This document shows, one piece after another, positions 1 to 12,345 of a stretch of 64,000 nucleotides of DNA. The position numbers were made by a program, and so were the translations under genes. Below the pieces are notes generated by a model. That model saw only the letters and a program-made list of their open reading frames with translations. It searched no databases and was not told where the DNA came from. The DNA is taken from positions 1 to 64,000 of the forward strand of contig WBMZ01000341.1 of NCBI GenBank assembly GCA_013400975.1, written 5' to 3'. The stretch is from Atrichornis clamosus (lineage: Eukaryota > Chordata > Aves > Passeriformes > Menuridae). Each line of letters opens with the position of its first letter. Position 1 is the first letter of the stretch.

Positions 1-3000
1 GGCCAGGCTCAAACCAAAACAACGTCTCAAGCATTCTCTCTGCTCTTCTGTATTTTGAGTAGTTGGCCAAAGGCCACCACTTCGCTGGTCCACATATGGA
101 TATGTATGCAACTTGGAGGAATTAGTGTTGGAGATTCACTCTGCTGTTGATTGTGCAGACTGCCCTGAAACCTTTGAGGGTGAGGGGTGAGCTGCTTAAG
201 GAGGACAAAAAGAGGAGGAAAGGTCTTCAGTATGTATGAGAAAGCGAGATTGCTGCATTCCAAAATGCAATGAGTTTTAGAGATTCCTGTCTAGGTTATC
301 TCTGTCACCTTTGCTTGTATTTTGTTCAGACATCTAAACTGAGATAGATGTGAAATTAAAATGCTCACATCTAAAACTATGCTCTCCCTCCCTGCCACCT
401 GCAGCCTTCTGGTCATCGGTGTCCAAAATCTCATAGCTGTGTGCCTAGAGCATGAAGGAGTGGCATATTCCACTGTCTTGTCTGGCTGCAAGTAGAGGAT
501 TTGCAGACTGGGTCTCCTCAGAGAAATGCACACTCTAAGGTGTGATCTGAAGACAGCTTTGCAACATGGAATTCAGAGTAAACCACAGCCCTAATTGTCA
601 TTTCTAAGGGGTGAGAAAAACCAACCCAAACTTTAGTAGCTTAGCAGTTAATCCTGTTGCCCGCTGAGCAGTGGACCAGAATTCAATTTTGTGTAGCTGT
701 TGCCTGCACAAGAATGCCCTGAATATGATGGTAGAGCTGAAGCTGGAAAGGAGGTTGGAGGACAGAAAGCTCATCCTGCTCTCTCCTTAAGTTGAGGTAG
801 TCTTTGCAGGTAGCTTAAGGTTCACAGAGCCACAGATTCAGATGGAAAGCATTTTCTTGCGTCCCTGCCCTTCCCTCTCAGAAGGCATGTATGAAGATGG
901 CAGGTATTCTAATGGCTTTTAACAGCCATTTCAGTAGCCTAAAAAAAGAATTCCTTGTTATTAAAAATAGAGCAGAAATACTTGCAGGCATTGCATGTCA
1001 CACAGGCTTCAGTTTTCCTGTGATCGTCTTTGTAAAATATTTTGAGGGGAACTAAAAAATGCATTACAGAAGAGGTGAATATTTAGTATTCCAGCTTTGA
1101 CTAGGGAAGGGTTAGTGTTTCTTCAGTAACATTTACATAACTGTCCTAATCTAGATACACTACATTAAGCTAACATCTGTGTATTTTTTAATAGATGTAT
1201 TTATGCAAAAGATTTAAAATTAATATTAGTGAATCTGTTTATCTTTGAAAATATGAAAATCTTTTGTTGTATCTCTTGGAGGTGTTTGGAAAAATCAGAT
1301 TTTTTGCTATAGTCTTAAAAATAACATTCAGTAGTCTAGACAGAATTAAATATTAGCTGGCAGTCATTAGTTATTTTCTTCAGAATAAAAAGTGATCCAA
1401 ATATGAGTTAGCAGTGCATTAAATACCTTTCTAGTATATAAATGATTTAGGAGTACATGACAGATTTTAAATGTACACTGACATTCTTCTTCTACATAGA
1501 CATGTAATACCTATGCTAAAGAGGCTGGATTAGAAAAGACTGGCAGAGAATGAAATAGCTTAAAAATGAGAGGAAATGGTGACAATAAAAAAACAGGGGT
1601 ATTTGAAACAGGTTTATTGGAGAGGCACTGGGTTACAAAATACCAAGTACTCTGTTTCTGCACTGACAGCAGTGGATTTACGTGTGAAACCGATACTGGC
1701 ACTTTGAAATTAATTACACAGGGTCAGCAGCTCTTCAGAGGTACAGTGAACACAGCCTGGTAGAATGACAGGGAGTAGAATGAGAAAAGAACCAGTAAGT
1801 ACAAGGGCCCAGAAGTAATATGAGTAGCAAATGTTTTGGAAGTTGTCCCACTCCAGAGAAATTGGCTTCTAACTGCTTTAGTGAAATTTGGTACAGTTTT
1901 CCTCTGTAGCAGAGCAATATTGACATTTGTGCCCAAGGATGCTGGGATAATTTAGAAGCATTAATCATTTTACCCTCTATATACAATGTTGCTGGAGAAA
2001 AGGGGGAATTAATCTATTCTCCCTCTGCAGTGTAGATTGTGTACAAATCAGCAGGGGAGGCTTAAAGCAGATGCTTAAGAAAGCAAGCTTTCTAGTAGGG
2101 AGGATGGTGAAGCAGATCACCTGTGAGGGTTGCAGAGCGGGCTAGAACAATGACTGACAATGTTTTTGATTTGTAGACCCTTTCTGCAAGTTCTCCCATG
2201 GAGAATACCCATTTGTAGTCAAGTTTGCCAACAACAAACTTGCCTTTTGAAGTTCCTAACCCCTAAGTGTCACAGTCCCTGAACCACAAAACCCACTGGC
2301 ACAGGTTTTCTATGCCTCGGTGTGTCCTTTGATGGTAAGTGCGTGCAGGAGCTCCATCCAGTGCCTCAGGAAACAGGCATAGCGTTGCTGCTGAGCTGGC
2401 TGGCTGACTCGTAGTGCTCTCACATAAGTTTTGTTGAAGCAGAATTTGGCTTTAAATGACCTGTGAGTAATGCACTGTGTGAGAACTGATAGGGAAGCTG
2501 GCCGTGCTCATGCTTTAACCCATAAAATTTTGTCCTGAGGAAGGCGTTGTGGCAAAGGAGCTTTAGATCCTGTCTTTGTCAATAACAACGTGGCATTTTG
2601 CATAGAAATCTGCTCGAGTGTCGCTGGGATGGGCAGGGGATGGGGTGGGAAGCTGAGCCTGGATGCAAACCAGGTGCCTGACCAGGACAGATCACAAATC
2701 ACACAGAGGATGAAATGACAGGGACAAAAAACGTGTGGCAGCAAGTTTGCCCTTGCAGAGAGCTTTGAATCCCAAATAGAAACACATCAATGTCATGCTA
2801 CAAAAACACTAGGATGGTTGTTCCTGTCTGGAAGCCTTTTCACTCTAGGAAGTACAGCCATGTTTCCTTTCCTCTGTCATTTGCCTTCATTCCCCTTGGG
2901 CTTTTATACTTTGTTACTGGCTTGGTATCTTCTCTATCCATCAGTCCAGTGCATCCCATTAAGCAGCTTTTCTTGATTGACTAATGAGATACTGTAGTTG

Positions 3001-6000
3001 GCAATGCTTTTATCACTGTCTTTTATTGCTCAGCTGCATTTTCTGCATTTTCACTTGCTGTTCTTTAGTGATTACTCCGTTGTTACTGTATTTACTGTTA
3101 CATGCTCATCGCCTTGCTGGCATTTCTTTGGTCAGTTGTTACTTGTCTCTCCTGTCATTTTCTTGCCCACTCCTTCCCAGTTGTGTCTCTCTTCCTCCTA
3201 CTTCATTCAGGTTTGTTCTACCATCTTGCCACATCAATCTCCTCCTGTGCTCAAGACCTCCTTTCAAGAAGTAAATGGAGGACAAAAGCATTTCCACCAA
3301 AAGCATTTCTACCTTGAGAGCTGTCCGAGCCAGGCAGGATGAATCCATGTCAGTGGGTTCCTATCTCTGTTCATTAGCTGTAGAAGTCTAACTGGGACAG
3401 ACCAGATGCTTAACGTGCAGAGAGTGAAGTGTAAGTAAGATGAATACCATTCATGTAAGCTACTAGGACTTAAAGTGTTGAGTATTAACACAGCGTGTGC
3501 TACCGCTGGCATTACAAAGACAGACAGAAGAGTCGTTTAGGAAGCTGTTTGTAAGTCATAGGATTTTTGGCAGTTGTTTAACCCACGGCAGTAAAGCTAT
3601 TTAGAATTAACACATTTTTGAATCACTTTTTTGTGTCCCAGTGATTAGCAGCATCAAATTCCAGGTGCAAGCTGGCCTTTTAATCCAAATAATAGCTTTT
3701 TCCCCATCATACATAAATACAGCCTTCGCATATCAGTATGTTAACTGCAGTAATGCTATTCTCAGAAGATTAAAAGAAATATTCCTGCTTTCATCTGCCT
3801 AGCATATCCTGAGGCAGTGAGGTATTTCAGAATTAGCATAAATACTGGTCTAGATGTGCTCTTTCAGCTTTTACTTAAAGGGATTGCTGTATTCTTGGCA
3901 CCTGCTTATTTCATTCTCCAAAAATGTAACCTGTGAGAATAAAGTAACCCAAGGACAAAAGGAAGAGCTCTGTAAGGGGTTACTTCCTTCTGATGTGTGG
4001 TGGTTTTACTGACGTAACTCCTAGACACTGAGATTGACCCAAGACTATTAATTTAAAACTTTCTGGGTCATTTCATGCTGATTTTATGAGGTCAGTGAGA
4101 TACTCTTCATTGACAAGGTTTTCCAACACAGTGTGTATGGTAGAGTATAAATGTAAATCTGGTTCTGCCAGCATAGATGCTGAGGCCACTATTGACCCAG
4201 TTCAGAAGTCCTGTGTAACCTGGCTCATTTTGCAGAACCACTGCCCAAACTTCTGCTGTGCTTGTGGGCAGGGCATGGGTGCACCGTGCACTGGCCACTC
4301 TCTTGCAGTCAGAGGGTGCCTGCCCTTGTCTTGTGGCGCTTGGTGTTTGCTGTGGGTACGGACAGTTGGCACAGGGTGGCTAAAGAGCTGCAATTCTGAG
4401 CACTAATAATTTGTTGAGGTATCCACGCCCTCCAGGAGGGCACCATGGCACCAGGTCTGTTCATCCTCCAGCATTTACTGGTGCAGCACAGTTGGGTGTC
4501 TGTGGCTTGATGCTGCTCTTGAAAACTTACTGGGAGCTTACCTGTGTAGACATGCCCTGTGTCCATGTCTGATGTGTTAGGATGTTAATATAAATATGCT
4601 GTTAGCAAAATATGCAAAAGAGGTGTATCATTAAAACCAGAGCCAAAAGAGCTTCATGAGAAGGTTTGGCTGATGTCCATTTCCAAATAGTTAATTGCTA
4701 ACTCTGCATTTCCTACATGGAGGAGTGTGAGAGATTGGAAAATTAATCCTGAGCAGGGAAACAGTTGCAGGTAAATATGTTTAACAATAACCTTAGAAAG
4801 ATTCACAGCAGTCTCTCATTGGCAATTAACTAGGCAATGGCTTGGATAGAATCCTTATCACGAGAAATCCCTATATTGCCAATTGTATACAGACCCTTGG
4901 CTGCTGCTACTGAGATGATCTGGCTTGCTACAACAGTTACTAGGGTGGAAGAGAGGAAATTTTGATAAACAAATCTGAAGATACACAAATAATTGGAGGG
5001 AGAGAAGGTGCATGTCTCTCTTCTGTGCGTACGTACATATCTGTAGATTTTTAAATATGTATTTTATGCCTTCCCTATGTGAAAGTTCTAAGAATCTGCT
5101 AATGTTTCTAGCTCAGAAATGTGAACCACACTGACGTGACATCTTTGTTTTTTCTGGTGCAATTCCTGCAAGTCTTGATGATATGCATGATAAATCTTTC
5201 ACCTTGGCAGAGAGAGAGGGAAATGTTTAATATTTAACCAAGGTTGTCTTTTACTTCAGCATCTATTGATAGGGGACTGCAGTTACAAATATGTAAAACT
5301 GTGTTTGTTTTTACTAAGAGGAGTGCTTGGAAGGAAAAAGGGATAACTTTTCCCTAAGGAGTAAGTTTCAATTGGAACAAAAGCCAAGACTGTTTCTTGA
5401 ATAGATCAAATTAAGCCCACATTACACTTAAATAGTTTAATACTTGTTTAAATAGATTCATATTTAAAGCACAGTAGTAAAAACAGTGGCTTTTGAACCA
5501 TGTGGTTAAATTGTGCAAGTTGCTGTCTGTGCACTTGTCTGCTCAAGTTCTCACGCCAGACTGTCTGATTTCCCATGGGGAGCAGCGTGTCAAGGTTCGT
5601 GTCATATTATCTCCTGTTTACTGAAGAAAATGGACCACTGAACCAGTTATCTGAATTCACTGAATCAGACTCATAGAATCTCTAAGGTTGGAAAAGACCT
5701 CCAAGATCAAATCCAACCTTTGACTGAACACCACATCAATTAAACCATAGCACCAAGTGTCATATCCAGTTACTTGAACATTTCCAGGGATGTTGGCTCC
5801 ATTACTTCTCTGGGCAGCCTGTTCCAATGCTTGGCAACTCTTTCAGTGAAGAATTTTTTCCTGATGTCCAATCTGAACCTTCTCTGGCACAGCTTGAGGA
5901 TGTTTCCTATTGTCCTCTTGCTAGTTACCTGGGAGAAGAGACCAACTCCCACCTGGCTACAGCCTCTTTCAGGGAGTTGTAGACAGTGATAAGGTCCCCA

Positions 6001-6945
6001 CACAGCCTCCTTTTCTCCAGGGTAAACACCCCCAGCTCCCTCAGCTGCTCCTCACAGGACTTACTGTCTAGACCCTTCCCCAGCTTTGTTGCCCTTCTCT
6101 GGACATGCTCCAGCACCTCAACGTCCTTCTTGAAGTGACTCCCAGTCATGCATACTCTTGCTACAGTCATTTTTTCGTATCGAAAGATTCCTCTAGGTTA
6201 GATAAGGTTCTTATTTCCAGTGTTGCATTTAGTTACATTTACAGCTTTATGGAAAACTGCTGCTGCTGATAGTAAGCATGCTGCCTGGCCTCAGAAATTT
6301 AGCAGAGCTTTTAAATGGGAAATATGGAAGTTAAAAAGACTTTCGCCCAAACAGTGTTTTTTCATGAATCCTTAATAGATCTGAGCTGCATCTCAGGTCT
6401 GTTGTACAAACATGGTGTGCAGCATGTAGGAAAGAGTTGTGTGTCATAATTTCCTCTACTCAATGCATTTTTTACAAGTCTCAAACTATTTGTACCTGTG
6501 CTAGTGAGGTGTGTATTAACCATTATTATAGTATTTTCTCTCACTGTGTTTGTACAGTATCTCAGCAATCTATAGCCATAAGCCTACTGACAGAATGCTG
6601 CAGTCTTGAAGATAAAAAATATCTACTACAGCTTTGAAAACCCAAACAAGCAAGAAAAAAACCAAGCCTGTCTTTTCACAGCTCTAAAAAATTTTGGTAT
6701 AAAATATATTGTGAATAAAGTATTTAAAGTAGAATTGAGGTGCCTACGGCCCAAAGAGCTGGAGATTTCACAGAAAATGAGTGGGCGCGTGCAGCTTTCG
6801 AATACTTAATGCTGTTGGGCTGAAATCTGGCTTGCTTTTGAATACCTAGTGATGATTATCGTGTAGGCTTTCTGGCAGCACTTACCAGAAGATGCTGCTG
6901 GGAACACGTGCGCGCCGTCAGTCACACTGTGCCTGCCTCTTGCAG
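1..6945 (+). other. B3GAT2: B3GAT2 intron upstream of exon 2 (partial)
   Basis: This stretch precedes the first B3GAT2 exon in the window and ends in a normal acceptor (pyrimidine-rich run, then TTGCAG at 6940-6945). It is AT-rich. Apart from the CR1 fragment at about 5671-6150 I recognise nothing in it. Short open frames, including a pyrimidine-rich one near 2984-3342, show no family resemblance and no splice-site support. The first B3GAT2 exon, which should carry the membrane anchor and the metal-binding DDD motif, is upstream of the window. Confidence 0.8.
5671..6150 (-). mobile_element. CR1 LINE 3' fragment, 5'-truncated
   Basis: This is the 3' end of a chicken-repeat-1 non-LTR retrotransposon, inserted in - orientation in a B3GAT2 intron. 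On the + strand it opens with TCATAGAATC, the reverse complement of the CR1 terminal repeat, then the GGTTGGAAAAGACCTCCAAG block typical of avian CR1 3' ends, and continues into the reverse complement of the C-terminal coding region and 3' UTR. Like most avian CR1 copies it lacks its 5' part. Many substitutions and scattered stops show it is old and non-functional. Confidence 0.93.
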
Positions 6946-7090
6946 ATGCGCACGACGCGCAAGGTCTCGGTGTGGCCCGTGGGACTGGTGGGAGGCCGGC
7001 GGTACGAGCGCCCAGTCGTGGAAAATGGCAAAGTTGTTGGCTGGTACACAGGCTGGAGAGCTGACAGGCCCTTTGCTATTGACATGGCAG
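6946..7090 (+). CDS. B3GAT2: B3GAT2 coding exon 2 (GlcAT-S, acceptor-site segment)
   Basis: B3GAT2 is galactosylgalactosylxylosylprotein 3-beta-glucuronosyltransferase 2, a type II Golgi enzyme that transfers glucuronic acid from UDP-GlcA to terminal galactose when the HNK-1 carbohydrate precursor is built. This 145-nt exon encodes 48 residues plus the first base of a glycine codon (entry phase 0, exit phase 1). It starts [17 protein letters not shown] and ends RPFAIDMA(G). The acceptor is CTTGCAG|ATG and the donor GCAG|GTAAGG. By spacing, the Glu of RRYERP, the Arg of RPF and the Asp of IDMAG match Glu227, Arg247 and Asp252, the acceptor-sugar contacts of the paralogue GlcAT-I. The paralogue B3GAT1 was considered, but RRYERP and [14 protein letters not shown] fit B3GAT2 better. 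The initial ATG is an internal methionine, not the gene start. Confidence 0.95.
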
Positions 7091-9943
7091 GTAAGGATCG
7101 CTTTACCACACATGACTGTTGGGATTTCTCAATTCAAGCAGCTTTTAAAGCTTCAAAGTGCCAACACTGTATGCAGCCCTTTGGCACTAAATATCCTGGA
7201 AGCCTTAGCTCGCACACCTTGTCTAATTAAGTTGCTGCTTGGTGATATCTGAACTGTTTTTAATTTTATGTGGCTACTTGGCTTTTACATTGTATGAATT
7301 GTTTGCCTGAAACAAGTTAATTGTAAATTAATTAATCTAATCAATTCTTACAAGGAGTCCCTGCCTGTCATTTCGTCATCAGTCTAAACCAGGCAGTATA
7401 AATGCAGACCTTCTTAGACCTCATGTTGTAAAATGCTACCATATCATGAAATTATTCATTTTATAATGGTTATTTGGAATGACAGTGATAACTGTAGATG
7501 GATATAGTTTGAAACACTGGGCTTCGGAGAAAAAATCACTGACAGCTATCGCCTGGTAGATGAAGGCAGAAAAGCTTCAAAATGAATCTAATCCATCTTC
7601 TCCAGTGAAGTTTGCACACTACACAGCTCTGTCTTGCTGACAATCCACGCTTAGACAATCTTTTGTATATATTCACAACTGCCACATGAATCACCACTGT
7701 GCACAAGTCCAATTTCTGATACAGCAGAAGCTGGTTTCCCAGCAAATGAGACAGTATGTGCACTTAGTCATTTTCTGTATTCAGGAGGGAAGGGGAAAAG
7801 TAGGAATACATGGGCAAGAACAGGGTAGAAATAGCCAACATTTTTTAAAATTCTGATACCCTTATGTTTTGGGAGAGGGAAAAGGACAGTGCACGGTGCT
7901 TTCTCATTGTAACAGAGTATTTTTATATTAATTGAAATGTTCAATAAGTACAATACTTACAGTAAAACTGGTTAAAAAGAATAAAGGAGGACTGATAGCT
8001 GTTAATATCTCAAAGACAGAAAGGTTAACAGATGAATTTTTCTGCATTGCAGAGGCATTTCAAGTCAATAGCACCACCTGGCATAAAATAAGTATTTGGG
8101 TGTTCAGATAGAGGCGTTCCTGAGGGGTGAAGCAGGTACCTCAATGGCCAAAACCACGCAGCGTGTCGAGGGCTGCAGCTGTGCAGTTCAGCAGTCCCTG
8201 CCTGTGGGTTTAGAGATAAATACTGATGCTGTGCTCTGGAAGGGATTACTGAGGGGCATTATGAAGGTGAGAGCGTGGTTCATAATTCATCAGCACCAGG
8301 CAAAAAGCCGTTCCACAACACCGGCCAAGGGACTCCAACCCAGACCTGAAAAGATACATGGAAAGTTCTTAAGTTGTTTACCTTGCAGATGCTGGCTGAA
8401 TCACTGGCATGAGGGAAAAGCAGCTCCATTAGGAGCATCACCTGCTTGTACTTTGACCAAAGTCATGGAAGGGAGGGTTAGAGAGACAAAAAAACCCCCA
8501 AAATACTGAGAGTACAGGAAGTTATTGCAGATCCACAAACAAGGAGTTACTACTTTCTGAGAAAACTTTTATTAGTCTTCAAAAAATGCTGAAGAAATTA
8601 AATTACATTTTTAGTTTCAGCCATGAGAGAAATTGATGCTGTGTAGACTGCTAAAAAAATGATGTGAAATTTGCACTTTCATTCCCCTCAGGAACACAGT
8701 AGAAGGGCATGAACAGAACAGAACTGCACATTCAGAACTCTATAGGTGTCTGAGCAGGACGCATTTCAACTCAAGTTTCCTACCTTTGCCCTTCTCTCCC
8801 GGCTTCCCAACACATCTCCGGGGACTTGGAGGACTTCCTACCAAACCTAAGTCCATGCTTACTCCATCACTGGTATTCTTCCATCTGCTGTACCAAACAT
8901 ACAAGCAACTTAGGTTATACTGTATTCTGCACATAAGGAAGAACAAGAATCTCTTTCAAAAATATTGCCACTAAAAAAGCATATAGTAATATTGATATGG
9001 AGACATATCAGCTGTCTACAGTTAATGTTCTGACTCCCACTGCACTGGCAAGGAGGACCCCTTTGGTTACTCTACAATCTTTTCACAGTGATTTTCACAA
9101 TAATTTGATCAGGAGGCTGGGTGTGAACAGAGTGAGGGCTTAAAAGGTTTGGGATTGCTGATTCAACTTGTGGCTGTTCAGAGGAAGCATATCCTTGACT
9201 TTAAGCACATAAACTTCTTTTTCTAGGCTTCAAAATAGAGCCAAATTCAAATTACTGCAAGTGGAGATGGGTCCTGCTGATTTCACCAGGCTCAGCTCAA
9301 AGATCCTAGTTGACCAACCTCCCGAGAAGTCTTTGAAACACACCTCCACATGGCAATCCCATTAGATTAGTTCACTAAACATTGGTTATTTACTTTGAGA
9401 AATTTGTGGCTGACACTGCTATTCTCCAATGCTAAATTGGATTCAGAAAGTAGAGTAGCTGTTTCCTGTGTTGCTTCTTGCCTGGCAACCAACACACCAC
9501 ATGAAATAGTTCAGGTGTTCTCTGAGTTCTGCTTCAGTTTTAACTGTAGGAGGGTTCTAGAGCTCGACACAGCCTTCCTTACCCTTGGGGAAGAAAAGCC
9601 AGAGAGAACGTGGAAAGCAAAAAGGTGACACATTCTGAGGTAGGCACTGTGTTATTTAGTATGGACCTGATTTAAAGTGTTCTGTATTAAATGTTGCTGT
9701 TTTACTTATGGCTTCTTCTCAGTGTCAGAATTTTGGACCACTCATGAAAAAAAAGTTAGATCGCAATTCTCCTGATGTGAAGATTGTTCAAGGCAGATCC
9801 TTGCTTTGCGTTAGCATTCCAGGAGCTACTTCACTCATGGAGATTAATATGTGCCTCTAAATCACTGGGCCAGCACATTTTGGACTTGGGGTCCAGAGCT
9901 CATCCACTGTGCACTAGGCACCTCTGCTAGGGCCTGAGCAACC

Positions 9944-9964
9944 TTTTTTTTTTTTTTTTTTTTT
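9944..9964. repeat. Homopolymer T(21)
   Basis: An uninterrupted run of 21 T on the + strand. Seen from the - strand it is an A tract, so it could be the tail of an old retrotransposed sequence lying at higher coordinates. I found no clear AATAAA before it and identified no target-site duplication. Confidence 0.9.
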
Positions 9965-11470
9965 CAGTTTTGTTATTGTTATGAGCTCTTCAGTACATCT
10001 CATCTTTCTTAGGGTTCCCTGAGCAAAAAGCCAGTCTAGTCATGGCACTGCAAAACATGGCATCTTTCCACTGAATCTGAAAGAACCACTGCTGGAGGTC
10101 ACAAGTACAAACAAACAAAAAAATCGAAGCGGCTATGGCAGACTCAAAAACCCCCAAAACCAAAAAAATCCAAACCAAAAAAGACCAACCTCCCCTCCAT
10201 CCAAGGGTAAATACTAGTTTAAACACTGAGTTTACAGTCAAGTGCCTCTTTCATGGTGAATTAATTGTCAGCAGATGCCTTTGTTCTGAACTACAGAAAC
10301 TCCTGGTTAGGCACCTCTGCCTTATTGCAACCCAGACAGTGTGTCATAGGGAGAACAGACCCTGAAAGCAGCAGAGCCCAAGCCAGGGCATGTCCAACAA
10401 GCCAAAGGTGGGACCTTGAACTATGTGGAAACCAGTACATCTATTTCAACATCAGCACGGAGCATTAGCATTGATACACTCCAGAAATGATAAACACTCA
10501 GTTTCCAGCTTGCCTTTAGCTACTATCCTATCTAGGACATCCAGGAAGCAATGGCACTAATCACGGCAACAAAATCTTTAAACACAGGCTCAAGTTAAAC
10601 TGGATGAAGAATGGTTCTGCCTTTTAACAAAAGCCATTGATCTAACACAAGCCAAGGTGTGAATTAACAGAAACAGCTTACGTTGAAAGAAGCACAAATA
10701 TAATCTTTGCCGTGTCTCCCAGGTATCCTGTCCTTCAACAAATTAATTCCTATCTAGGTGGCTCTTCAGCCAATTAGATTTAATTTACAACCTTGCATTA
10801 ATCACCAAAAAAACCCCAAAACACCTCTTCACAGTCCAGCTATGAAATTGTCTTGTGGTATTTCATGCGAACTTAAGCCCAATATGACCTTGTAGGAATA
10901 ATGATTAAGTAAAATAACTGTATGCATGTAAGCACTGTTCAGTTATGCTACACTGGAGACAGTAATCCCAGATAAATCCCTGTTTGGTGATAGAATTCAA
11001 AACAACAGTGTCTTTTCATCTATTAGTACAGGATCATTATCTACTGAGAGAAATAACTAGTGCCAGTCTGGTCAAAACCTGAGCTGTCTCCTCTCTTTGT
11101 AACACCAAAATGACACATCTGTGATAGTCAACTGAAAGTTGTCACTATAAAGTGGTTTCCTCTCAAACCATTTTACAAAATGTCATGCATGTGAAATTAA
11201 AGCAGTTATAAAGCAAAGCTGAAGAACTAGAGCCAGGAGTTAAGTCTCCTTGAATTATTTTGTCTCTCCAAGTTGCTGCGTTATTGGATTCTTTTAACAA
11301 CACACAAAGACTACATGGACCTGACCAAGGAAGCAAACCTCAGGCTGGTCAGTGCACGGTAGTCCGTGACCTTGCCACCTGCAACACTCAGTTTATTATT
11401 TAACTTTTATTTGATGCCTGAATGTTGATAGCACCTTCAAATGGCAATTTGCAATTGCACAATAGCAAGG

Positions 11471-11485
11471 GCACGTGTCACGTGC
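11471..11485. promoter_or_regulatory. Perfect palindrome with two CACGTG E-boxes
   Basis: The sequence GCACGTG-T-CACGTGC is a perfect 7-bp inverted repeat around one central base and contains two canonical E-boxes (11472-11477 and 11479-11484). CACGTG binds bHLH factors such as MYC/MAX, USF, MITF/TFE and CLOCK/BMAL1. A 1-bp gap is too tight for the usual tandem circadian arrangement and would probably let only one dimer bind. Any function is inference. Confidence 0.3.
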
Positions 11486-12059
11486 AGGGGGCACGGCCCA
11501 TCTGAAGATCTGTGCGTAGGAGAAATCCACCGTCAGAACTCAGAGCAATTTTCTCAACAGAGGAGCAAGCTGTGCACCAAGAGAATCTATGAGAAATTAA
11601 TGTATGGATAAGTATGGGCTATGGGAGCCGGGGAGCCACACTGACACACGCAAAGATAAGCAGCGTAAAATCTGTCCCTTCTGCTTAGAGTAGGCTTCTT
11701 TCTCCACGCTAAAATCTAGGACACTACACTAATTTTGATGTTTACTTCATTTTTTCCTTTATGCATGGGCAGCTTGAATCTTAAATATATTTAAAAAGAA
11801 AGAGCAGTTCACATAGCTAATCTGGGTTCCAAAAATACCTTCCCATGCAAAGCAACGGGAGTTTTTTTGTGCTCACAATATCAAAGGCCAATTGCATCCA
11901 AAATTTATAGTTTGTTCTAACTGAGGAAAAAACCCCCACAAAACCTAACCAAACCGACTAAACTGAAGCAGGCCAATTTGTTCATCAGTTCTTAGTCTCT
12001 GACCCCCTTTCAAGGTGCAGCAAGCTGGCTGTACACGCTGCTGCTGTCTCTTGCTGAGG

Positions 12060-12345
12060 GAGTTTCAGCTCTGACCCCCAGCTCTTCCCAAATGATTACA
12101 TTTGGCTCCCAACGGCACTGGGATGGAGCCCAGCTTGCGCTCCATCATGGCCAGGCTATGAGCAGTAAGAAGCAAGAAAGGCCAGCAGCCTGCTGCAGAC
12201 AAACCCCTGCCTGGGAAGAGCAGGCTGCAGCCATTCCTCCCTCTGCCCGGGAGCACTGACCCGAGCCCAGCAGCTGCAGCAGGGAACAGCTGGATCCCAG
12301 CAGGGCTGCTGCAGAGCAGGAGCTGCAGAGCTGAACAGCACGGTG
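12060..12345. other. GC-rich, CAG/CTG-rich intronic block
   Basis: This intronic stretch stands out from its AT-rich surroundings, with repeated CAGCTG, CTGCAG and GCAGCAG words on both strands and few CpGs. The low CpG content argues against a CpG-island promoter. It has open frames in several phases but no recognisable protein. It could be a decayed repeat, a conserved intronic element or simply compositional drift. Confidence 0.4.

Noticed and set aside
2984..3342. Overlapping Leu/Ser/Cys-rich open frames on +
   Set aside because: They sit in a pyrimidine-rich intronic tract open in several frames at once, which is compositional rather than coding.
8096..8509. 137-codon open frame on + in a B3GAT2 intron
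   Set aside because: No recognisable domain, no splice-site or conservation evidence; it looks like a chance frame.
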